A stretch of DNA of 64,000 nt from Algibacter sp. L1A34 (GTDB taxonomy: Bacteria; Bacteroidota; Bacteroidia; Flavobacteriales; Flavobacteriaceae): positions 857,501 to 921,500 of the forward strand of contig NZ_CP047029.1 in the NCBI RefSeq assembly GCF_009796805.1, written 5' to 3'. Position 1 is the first letter of the stretch. The number at the start of each line of letters is the position of its first letter. Shown here in pieces: positions 43,611 through 51,080 of the stretch. The notes under the pieces were generated by a model. The model searched no databases. It worked only from the letters and a program-made list of their open reading frames with translations, and was not told the DNA's origin. The position numbers and the translations under genes are program-made.

Positions 43611-44513
43611 ATGAAAAACAAATTCTACCAATATATTCAAAGCCTTCAAGATAGTATTACATCTAAACTAGAAGTTATCGATGGCAAAGCAACCTTTCAA
43701 GAAGATATTTGGGAACGTCCAGAAGGCGGTGGCGGCCGCACACGAGTAATAGAAAACGGTCATGTTTTCGAAAAAGGAGGTGTAAATATTTCTGGTGTAA
43801 ACGGCAAGCTACCAAAGTCTATGCAAGACTATTTTAAAGTTGGCGATGTCGATTTTTTTGCATGTGGTTTAAGTTTAGTACTTCACCCTACAAACCCAAT
43901 GGTACCAACCGTGCATGCTAATTGGCGCTATTTTGAAATGTATGATAAAACTGGAGAGATCGTAGGTAGTTGGTTTGGTGGCGGACAAGATTTAACGCCT
44001 TATTATTTATTTGAAGAAGATGCTAAACATTTCCATCAAACATGTAAAACAGCCTGCGATAAACACAACCCAGAGTTTTACCCAAAATACAAAGCACGCT
44101 GCGATGAGTATTTCTACAATGCACACCGAAATGAAGGTCGTGGATTAGGCGGTTTATTTTTCGATTACTGTAAAGAAACCGAAACTATGAGCATGGAAAA
44201 CTGGTACAATTTTGTAACCGAAGTTGGAGATAGTTTCTTAGAAGCTTATGTGCCAATTGTTGAAAAACGCAAAGACTTACCATACACAGAAGCCCAACGC
44301 AATTGGCAAGAAATTCGTCGTGGACGTTATGTAGAATTCAATTTAGTACATGATAAAGGCACCCTTTTTGGATTAAAAACCAACGGGCGCATAGAAAGTA
44401 TTTTAATGAGCTTACCTCCGCATGTGCAATGGGTTTACGATCATCATCCAGAAGTAGGCAGTGAAGAAGAAAAATTAATAAACATACTACAAAACCCTAT
44501 AGATTGGGTTTAA
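43611..44513 (+). CDS. hemF: Oxygen-dependent coproporphyrinogen III oxidase
   Basis: 300 residues. Hallmarks: GGGGRTRVIENGHVFEKGGV, NPMVPTVHANWRYFEMYD, SWFGGGQDLTPYYL and NEGRGLGGLFFDYC, and the C-terminal RRGRYVEFNLVHDKGTLFGL. Converts coproporphyrinogen III to protoporphyrinogen IX using O2, feeding HemJ. The aerobic type (not HemN) fits an aerobic organism. Six bp after the GNAT gene. Confidence 0.97.
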   Translation: MKNKFYQYIQSLQDSITSKLEVIDGKATFQEDIWERPEGGGGRTRVIENGHVFEKGGVNISGVNGKLPKSMQDYFKVGDVDFFACGLSLVLHPTNPMVPTVHANWRYFEMYDKTGEIVGSWFGGGQDLTPYYLFEEDAKHFHQTCKTACDKHNPEFYPKYKARCDEYFYNAHRNEGRGLGGLFFDYCKETETMSMENWYNFVTEVGDSFLEAYVPIVEKRKDLPYTEAQRNWQEIRRGRYVEFNLVHDKGTLFGLKTNGRIESILMSLPPHVQWVYDHHPEVGSEEEKLINILQNPIDWV

Positions 44514-44531
44514 AATATTAATGTTTTTATC

Positions 44532-44918
44532 ATGAATTGCCACTGTGGAAATTTAAAACCTTATACAGATTGTTGCCAAAAAGCGCACCATAATATTGCC
44601 GAAGCTAAAACAGCCGAACAACTTATGCGCTCGCGCTACAGTGCTTTTGTGTTAGCCAATGGCGATTATTTAATGGCCACGCATCATACATCTACACGCC
44701 CAATAAAAGAAAAAAAAGCGATAATAAACTGGGCGAAATCTGTAAAATGGATAAAATTAGAAGTTCTAGAAACTTCCGAAGGACAAGAAAACGATACTAA
44801 AGGTACGGTTACATTTAACGCATATTTTTTCGAAAACGGAAAAGTAGATGTGATACACGAAAAATCGGCTTTTGTACGAGAAAACAATCATTGGTCGTAT
44901 TTAGGACTAAGTAAATAG
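44532..44918 (+). CDS. YchJ/SEC-C metal-binding domain protein
   Basis: 128 residues. N-terminal SEC-C-like zinc motif (MNCHCGNLKPYTDCCQKAH: CxCG...CC), followed by the YchJ/UPF0225 body: AEQLMRSRYSAFVLANGDYL, then NTF2-like strands GTVTFNAYFFENGKVDVIHE and VRENNHWSYLG. Usually encoded as a single small cytoplasmic protein of unknown function. It starts 18 bp after hemF. Confidence 0.9.
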   Translation: MNCHCGNLKPYTDCCQKAHHNIAEAKTAEQLMRSRYSAFVLANGDYLMATHHTSTRPIKEKKAIINWAKSVKWIKLEVLETSEGQENDTKGTVTFNAYFFENGKVDVIHEKSAFVRENNHWSYLGLSK

Positions 44919-44936
44919 AAAACATACTACAACATT

Positions 44937-45710
44937 ATGAGTAAAATATTTCAACGCGTGTTTTTAATTATTAATTTTAAAACACTCTTGATCACGGGTT
45001 TATCTATTGCTTCCACAGCGTTTTGTTTACATTTTGAAATTAAAGCAGATTTTCCATTAACCCTAATTGGTACTGCCATTGTGTTCCCTATTGTTTTTTC
45101 TATTGGTGGCGCTTACAAACGTCGTGAAGTTGCTTTAGATGAATATGGTTCGATAAAAGCTCATGGTCGTGCGTTGTTTTTTGCAGTTTCAGACTGGGTA
45201 GAAAATCCACCCCAAGAACTCAAAGACGAATTAAAAGAAAATCTGAGAAACCTTTTAAACTCATGTAAGCATGTTTTTAGTAATCATAAAGAACAACTAG
45301 AAGAAAACGAAAAAGGTGTATATACCAGCTTTGAAGATCTTTCTAAGTTTATAAAAAGTATGCGTGCACACGGCTTACCTTCTGGCGAAGCATCACGTTC
45401 TAACCAGTTTTTAAGCAAAATGATGATTTCATTCGAGCGCATCAAACATATTTACCAATACAGAACACCAAGAACACTACGTACTTATAGTGATATTTTT
45501 ATTGTGCTTTTACCAATTATCTACGGACCACATTTTGCACACAACGTAACAAGTTATAACTACGGGTTGGAGTTTGCTGTGCCTGTTATGTTTAGTGTAA
45601 TTTTAGTCGCTTTAGATAATATACAATCACACTTAGAAAATCCTTTTGATCAACAAGGTGAAGATGATGTTTATATTAATGTCGATAAATTTATAAGAAA
45701 CTTAGATTAA
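44937..45710 (+). CDS. Bestrophin-like membrane protein
   Basis: 257 residues with hydrophobic segments at about 12-30, 38-56, ~186-202 and ~212-228. The C-terminal IQSHLENPFDQQGEDDVYI and the RTPRTLRTYSDIF motif resemble bestrophin/UPF0187 or DUF4239-type anion channels (recall of the pattern LENPFG..D.DD). Not a certain family assignment. Its stop codon abuts that of the convergent helicase gene without a single spacer base. Confidence 0.6.
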   Translation: MSKIFQRVFLIINFKTLLITGLSIASTAFCLHFEIKADFPLTLIGTAIVFPIVFSIGGAYKRREVALDEYGSIKAHGRALFFAVSDWVENPPQELKDELKENLRNLLNSCKHVFSNHKEQLEENEKGVYTSFEDLSKFIKSMRAHGLPSGEASRSNQFLSKMMISFERIKHIYQYRTPRTLRTYSDIFIVLLPIIYGPHFAHNVTSYNYGLEFAVPVMFSVILVALDNIQSHLENPFDQQGEDDVYINVDKFIRNLD

Positions 45711-48338
45711 TTACTTCCAAACCATAACCTGTTTTGATACTTTCTTAAAAGCATTATGCACATGCGCCAATCTAGCTTTTAATAGTAATCTTCGACCTTC
45801 TTTATGCCTTGTGTAAAACAATTTACTTTTGCCAATATGCGTGTTCCAATTTTTTTGAAAAACTAAGGCCTTCGCTTTTTTATCTCCAAAAATCTCAGGA
45901 ACCGGGTAGAAATTTTCAATATCTAATCGCTTTCTGAAGAAACTACTTTTAATAATAAGATATCTCGGTGAATCTATCGGGTTTATAATTTCACTTAATG
46001 CTTTAGAGAACACAGTACTTTCATAAGCATTCCCTCCAAGTAAGCTACACGACACATCTCCTTTATTTACAAGGTTAGATGTTACAATTAACTCCTCTTT
46101 ATTCGTTGTTATATAATTCAATTCAACCATAGTATCCAATATGGAAAGGCCCATATTTTGTATCTTTTTGTACAGATATCCATGTTTTATATAAAGCATT
46201 ATAGCACGATATAATTTAAGTCCAAACGAAAATAAAAAAGCAGCTAGAAAGGCATAAATAAAATATAGCACACCACGTTGTACCACGAGGTTTATACCTC
46301 TTAAAATAAACTCGACATAAAACACAGAAACAGCAAGCATTAACTCAACTACAAAAAAGCGAATAGCGTCAAAGTAATATAATTGTCGCTGTCTAGTAAA
46401 AGGTTTATCGCCTATATAAAACAGCCTCACATCTTTAGTTAATCTTGTTCCTTTACCAATAGAGTCTTGCCATTTTTTGGTTGTTTCACTTCTGTTTTTT
46501 GCACGTTTTAAAGTCACTTCATTTAAAACATCAATATCTTCTTCTAAAAAATGCTCAGGAAAATTTAAACGATCAATGCCGTTAGAAATAAACGGAACAT
46601 CATTATTGGTAACACCTACAAAAGCATCAAAACGTCGCTTTAAAACTTCAACATCTCGCCCACCGCTTGCATCTGTAATATCAACGCAAGCCAAATGCCA
46701 AATATTCCCAGTTTTATCTGGCTTATCGGCATCTTTTCTAATAGCACGACCGCGCATTTGATTAGATGAAACAAACGAACCAATAAAGGAAGCTAAAATT
46801 AAACTATTGATAGAAGGTGCATCCCAACCTTCACCAAGCAACGATTTTGTACCCACCAGAACTTTAATATCTCCATCTTCAAAAAGCTTTGTAATAATAC
46901 TAACAATGCTATTTTTTGTTTTAATTTTAGATGATACCACTAAAAAATCGGCATCAATTTCTAAAGGGGAAAAGGAAAAATCATCACAACTTTCAATCTT
47001 ATCAAAAGCCACCAACAGGTTTTTATGCACAACAACTAAGCTTCCTGAAAGCACCGCCAGGTCTTCTTTATGCGAGCAACTACTTCTTATAAACTGAAAT
47101 ATTGGCATAACACCAATACTATTTATGAGTTCTTTTTGGCTGTTTAAAAATTCTTTCCGAATATAATCGGTTAAAATAACGCAACGTAAATCTTCTTTTA
47201 AATTTTCGCGTTCTGCCTTTACAATATCAACAATACTTTTTAATTTACTCGGGCTGTTTGACAGTGATTTATACAGCAAATTTTCACCAATAAAATCTAC
47301 TCTTCTTTTTCGAAACACATCTAATTGTCGGAGTTTCTTTTCCAACCTCATCAAATACACCTCGTGATCTATCAAAAGCTCTCGATCGGACACTAATAAA
47401 TTCTGAAATAAAACACCCAACCATTCTAATTGTAACTCTGGAAACTGAATAGTTTCATCACCCTCAAAACCAAGAAGTTCAAGTTTTTCCTTTTCAATAC
47501 TAATTCCGCAGGCATTTAAAAAAATAAGTATGACCGAAAAATATTCAGTATTGCTATAAATAGCTTCTAAATGATACTTCGGACTTTTATAAAAACGATG
47601 GGCTTTTAAAAAAGAAATAAAAATTTCATCTTCTATTAATTCATCTTTAAACGTTGCTATTTTCTCTCTGTATTCAACTATAAAATTAATCTCTAAATCT
47701 TCAGGTTTAGAAAAGTAAACAAAATCTTGATGCGGACATAAATCGGTTTCTCTAACTAAATCTGGTACCGCGATTTCATCGTCTATGTCTCCACATAGCT
47801 TAAAATATTTAGCAACTTCCGTTCTATCGCTATCATAAGGTGGCGTGGCGGTTAAGGCCACTAAATGAAACGGAATATTTTCTTTTAAATCAATTAAGCA
47901 GGTCCACCATGCATTTTTTAAATGATGCGCTTCATCTAAAACCAATGTTTGAATATTATGCTTTTTGAAAAAGGCGTAATAATCATTTTTATCTTCGAAC
48001 GTTTTGTAAAAAGCATGTAACGATTGGTAAGTAGAAAAGGTAATATCTTTAGGCGCTTTTAAATCGAAAGAAAACGGCTCGAAATCTTCATCTCTAGTAA
48101 AAAAGGTTTGTAAGCGGTTTTCCCATTGATTTCTAATAGTTAAGGTTGGAGCCAAAACCAAAGTTTTCTTATTTAATTTTCTAATAATTTCAATGCCTAG
48201 AATGGTTTTCCCAGATCCTGGAGGTGCAATAACATGAAAATGATTGTCCTCAATATGAGTATTGAAGTGTTTTAGCAAATTAGCCTGATAACTTCGCCAA
48301 GGAAAGTTAAATTCTAAAAATCGAAATGATTCGAGCAA
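45711..48338 (-). CDS. SF2 DEAD/DEAH helicase with two membrane spans near the C-terminus
   Basis: 875 residues. Helicase motifs: Walker A APPGSGKT (38-45), VLAPTLTI (Ia), DEAH in LVLDEAHHL (135-138), TATPP (163-167), and in the second RecA lobe TKSLLGEGWDAPS and QMRGRAIRKD (motif VI). After the motor, residues ~657-677 (FFVVELMLAVSVFYVEFIL) and ~685-705 (GVLYFIYAFLAAFLFSFG) are strongly hydrophobic, suggesting an anchored protein. The C-terminal ~150 residues (FFRKRLDIENFYPVPEIFGD, then KLFYTRHKEGRRLLLKARLA) look soluble. A membrane-bound nucleic-acid helicase is uncommon; it is not in an operon. Function unknown. Confidence 0.82.
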   Translation of the reverse strand: MLESFRFLEFNFPWRSYQANLLKHFNTHIEDNHFHVIAPPGSGKTILGIEIIRKLNKKTLVLAPTLTIRNQWENRLQTFFTRDEDFEPFSFDLKAPKDITFSTYQSLHAFYKTFEDKNDYYAFFKKHNIQTLVLDEAHHLKNAWWTCLIDLKENIPFHLVALTATPPYDSDRTEVAKYFKLCGDIDDEIAVPDLVRETDLCPHQDFVYFSKPEDLEINFIVEYREKIATFKDELIEDEIFISFLKAHRFYKSPKYHLEAIYSNTEYFSVILIFLNACGISIEKEKLELLGFEGDETIQFPELQLEWLGVLFQNLLVSDRELLIDHEVYLMRLEKKLRQLDVFRKRRVDFIGENLLYKSLSNSPSKLKSIVDIVKAERENLKEDLRCVILTDYIRKEFLNSQKELINSIGVMPIFQFIRSSCSHKEDLAVLSGSLVVVHKNLLVAFDKIESCDDFSFSPLEIDADFLVVSSKIKTKNSIVSIITKLFEDGDIKVLVGTKSLLGEGWDAPSINSLILASFIGSFVSSNQMRGRAIRKDADKPDKTGNIWHLACVDITDASGGRDVEVLKRRFDAFVGVTNNDVPFISNGIDRLNFPEHFLEEDIDVLNEVTLKRAKNRSETTKKWQDSIGKGTRLTKDVRLFYIGDKPFTRQRQLYYFDAIRFFVVELMLAVSVFYVEFILRGINLVVQRGVLYFIYAFLAAFLFSFGLKLYRAIMLYIKHGYLYKKIQNMGLSILDTMVELNYITTNKEELIVTSNLVNKGDVSCSLLGGNAYESTVFSKALSEIINPIDSPRYLIIKSSFFRKRLDIENFYPVPEIFGDKKAKALVFQKNWNTHIGKSKLFYTRHKEGRRLLLKARLAHVHNAFKKVSKQVMVWK

Positions 48339-48391
48339 GATAAAAAGGGTTTAAATTATTAACTTTGTATTCGATAAAAGTAATAAAAACT

Positions 48392-49384
48392 ATGTATCCA
48401 TTACGAAGAAATAGAAGATTGAGGACTAATGAAGCTATTCGTAGCTTAGTTCGAGAAACTGTAATAACTCCAAACGACTTTTTAGTACCACTTTTTGTGG
48501 TTGAAGGGAAAGGTATTAAAGATGAAATAGCATCGATGCCAAACTATTTTAGGTATAGTTTAGATTTATTAGAAGGTGAAATAAAAGAACTTTGGAGCCT
48601 TGGACTAAAATCGGTTTTACTTTTTGTAAAAGTGCCAGATAACTTAAAAGATAATAAAGGCACTGAAGCTTTAAACCCAAACGGATTAATGCAACGCGCC
48701 ATTAAAACGATAAAAAACGTTTGTCCGGATATGTTAGTGATGACGGATGTTGCACTAGATCCTTATTCTTCTTTTGGACATGATGGTATCGTGCAGAATG
48801 GTATGATAATAAACGACGAGTCGGCTGCTGTATTATCGCAAATGGCTTTAACACATGCACAAGCAGGAGCCGATTTTGTTGCGCCTAGTGATATGAATGA
48901 TGGCAGAACCTTACAAATTCGTCAACTATTAGAAAACGAAGGTTTTAAAAACACAGGAATTATGAGTTATTCAGCAAAATACGCATCGGCTTTTTACGGG
49001 CCTTTTCGTGATGCTCTAGACTCTGCCCCTGTTGATTTGGTTGATGTGCCAAAAGACAAAAAAACTTACCAAATGGATTGCGGAAATAGAATAGAAGCTA
49101 TACGCGAAACTTTAATGGATATTGACGAAGGTTCGGATATTGTTATGGTAAAACCAGGACTTTCGTATTTAGATATTTTACGAGATATAAAAAATGAAGT
49201 AGACGTTCCTGTGGCGGTATATCAAGTTTCTGGAGAGTATGCTATGATAAAAGCAGCTGCTGAAAAAGGCTGGTTAAATCACGACCAAGTGATGATGGAA
49301 ACCACCATGGCTTTTAAACGTGCTGGCGCCGATATTATCGCGAGTTACTTTGCTAAAGATGTCGTGAAAATTTTAAACGGTTAA
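48392..49384 (+). CDS. hemB: Delta-aminolevulinic acid dehydratase (porphobilinogen synthase), Mg-type
   Basis: I start it at 48392 (MYPLRRNRRLRTNEAIRSLV), nine codons inside the longest frame, because the family begins there (330 residues). Schiff-base lysines are in SYSAKYASAFYGPF and DIVMVKPGLSYLDI. The metal-site stretch reads DVALDPYSSFGHDG; the three Zn-ligand cysteines of the yeast/E. coli type are absent, as in Mg2+/K+-dependent enzymes. It is separated from the rest of the heme genes by the leftward helicase gene. It joins two ALA molecules into porphobilinogen. Confidence 0.95.
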   Translation: MYPLRRNRRLRTNEAIRSLVRETVITPNDFLVPLFVVEGKGIKDEIASMPNYFRYSLDLLEGEIKELWSLGLKSVLLFVKVPDNLKDNKGTEALNPNGLMQRAIKTIKNVCPDMLVMTDVALDPYSSFGHDGIVQNGMIINDESAAVLSQMALTHAQAGADFVAPSDMNDGRTLQIRQLLENEGFKNTGIMSYSAKYASAFYGPFRDALDSAPVDLVDVPKDKKTYQMDCGNRIEAIRETLMDIDEGSDIVMVKPGLSYLDILRDIKNEVDVPVAVYQVSGEYAMIKAAAEKGWLNHDQVMMETTMAFKRAGADIIASYFAKDVVKILNG

Positions 49385-49472
49385 GACGTTTTACCTTTTT
49401 CATATTTATTTTTTTCGCATACTCAAGTAATCTTCTAAAAAAAGATACGACTACATGCGAAACATTTTATTT

Positions 49473-50174
49473 ATGAAAAAGGTAATCTTTATTTTTATTT
49501 TAATTACTTCAACCATAGTTTCTAGCTGTATTGGTGAAGACATTAGGCAAGATGAAATTTCTGAAGAACTACGAATTTTAAACCCTATTGAAAGCATCGT
49601 TGTTTCTGAAAGTTATAAGTTTAACACCTCTTTTTTTAATAATATTGGTGAAATAGACAACTCTACTACAGTAGTCTGGTCCAGTAGTAACGAAGCCGTA
49701 GCAAGTATTGATACTTCAGGTTTATTATCGACTCTTACAGAAGGAACTACTATAATAACCGCTCAAATAGAAGACGGCTCTTCTATTATTACTGAAACAT
49801 CTCTACCAATTACAGTAACTTTAGAGCCTACCGAAATGGAAACGCTTCCTGCTAATAAAAGTGGGACTATAGCAACCACAAGCAGTTATAGATTAGAGGG
49901 CGATTTTACCATAGCCGAAATAGAAAACACAAATAATATTCTAATTTCTATAGCCGATAATTACACGGCTACCACTAGCCTTCCTGGTTTATATGTATAC
50001 CTAAGCAACAACCCTAATTCCATTAATGGTGCTCTAGAACTTGGTGCAGTAACCGTATTCAATGGCGCTCACACCTACACCGTTAGCAACACCAATATTA
50101 ACAACTACACTTATATTCTATACTGGTGCAAACCTTTTGGAGTTAAAGTTGGTGAAGGAAAAATAAACAATTAA
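49473..50174 (+). CDS. Lipoprotein with BIG2-like and DM13 domains
   Basis: Likely start 49473 (MKKVIFIFILITSTI); a longer frame begins at 49455. Lipobox SSC (about residue 19). Residues ~35-115 form an Ig-like BIG2-type domain (TTVVWSSSNEAVASIDTSG, then TEGTTIITAQI). The C-terminal ~105 residues match a DM13 domain: YRLEGDFTI, DNYTATTSLPGLYVYLSNNP, AHTYTV and YILYWCKPFGVKVGEGKI, with the conserved Trp-Cys. DM13 is proposed to take part in electron transfer. It precedes an outer-membrane barrel by 21 bp, so the pair is likely functionally linked at the cell surface or periplasm. Confidence 0.78.
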   Translation: MKKVIFIFILITSTIVSSCIGEDIRQDEISEELRILNPIESIVVSESYKFNTSFFNNIGEIDNSTTVVWSSSNEAVASIDTSGLLSTLTEGTTIITAQIEDGSSIITETSLPITVTLEPTEMETLPANKSGTIATTSSYRLEGDFTIAEIENTNNILISIADNYTATTSLPGLYVYLSNNPNSINGALELGAVTVFNGAHTYTVSNTNINNYTYILYWCKPFGVKVGEGKINN

Positions 50175-50195
50175 GAGCACATTAATAAAGATATT

Positions 50196-51062
50196 ATGAC
50201 GTTAAAAAAAATTCTACCCCTTGTTGCAGTAATCTGTTTTTTCTCGACCAACACTTTTGCACAATGGACACAAAAAAAAGGAAATGGTTATTATAAATTA
50301 TCAGCTTGGTATTTAGAAGCAGACTCGCATTATACCGATACAGGAGAAACAGACCCTAACACGACTAGAGGTCAGTTTACTGTTAACCTATATGGAGAAT
50401 ATGGACTTTCAGATAAAATAGATATTATTGCTTACATACCTTTTTTTGCTAGAAGTTTTGAGAATGATGTTATATCGGGGACAACCGGACAAACCCTTTC
50501 AGAAGGCCAAGCCATTAACAACATTGGAGATATTGATTTAGGAATTAAATACAGTATCCTTCAAGGAAAAAACTATGCATGGTCTACCAGTTTAACTTTA
50601 GGCCTACCTACAGGAGAAAATGCTGGAGGAAGTAATGGTAGTTTTCAAACTGGAGATGGCGAATTTAATCAACTTATACGTACTGCTCTTGGAGTGCCTT
50701 TTAGCTTAGGAAACTTACCTGCTTATGCTAAAACATATGTCGGTTTTAATAACAGAACTAATAATTTCTCAGATGAATTTAGATCCGGTTTAGAAATTGG
50801 CGTCAATACATTAAACAAAAAATTATGGATTACAGGTAAAGCCGATGTTTTAAAATCTTTTAAAAACGGCTCTTTAAGTGCTCAAAATTCACAAGGAAGT
50901 ATTTTCGCAAACAATATAGAGTTTGTTAGCTTAGGTGTAGAAACAGCTTATTATTTAACCGAAAAACTAGGGGTTTCATTAAGTTTTTCAAACGCCGTAA
51001 GTGGTCGTTTAATATATGCTAACCCATCGTTTTCTGGAGGTGTCTTTCTAGATATAAATTAA
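50196..51062 (+). CDS. Outer-membrane beta-barrel protein (transporter family)
   Basis: 288 residues, signal peptide MTLKKILPLVAVICFFSTNTFA. Alternating amphipathic strands with Gly/aromatic patterns (KGNGYYKLSAWYLEADSHYT, then NLYGEYGLSDKIDIIAYIPF) and a C-terminal GGVFLDIN fit a small barrel of the 'MetA-pathway of phenol degradation'-like/transporter group (family by pattern). Follows the DM13 lipoprotein by 21 bp. Convergent with the MG2/plug gene at 51081. Confidence 0.75.
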   Translation: MTLKKILPLVAVICFFSTNTFAQWTQKKGNGYYKLSAWYLEADSHYTDTGETDPNTTRGQFTVNLYGEYGLSDKIDIIAYIPFFARSFENDVISGTTGQTLSEGQAINNIGDIDLGIKYSILQGKNYAWSTSLTLGLPTGENAGGSNGSFQTGDGEFNQLIRTALGVPFSLGNLPAYAKTYVGFNNRTNNFSDEFRSGLEIGVNTLNKKLWITGKADVLKSFKNGSLSAQNSQGSIFANNIEFVSLGVETAYYLTEKLGVSLSFSNAVSGRLIYANPSFSGGVFLDIN

Positions 51063-51080
51063 CAAATAGACGGATAGCGC

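Noticed and set aside
45711-48338. Helicase as part of a known anti-phage system
   Set aside because: No nuclease, kinase, methyltransferase or reverse transcriptase sits beside it; neighbours are heme genes and a bestrophin-like protein.
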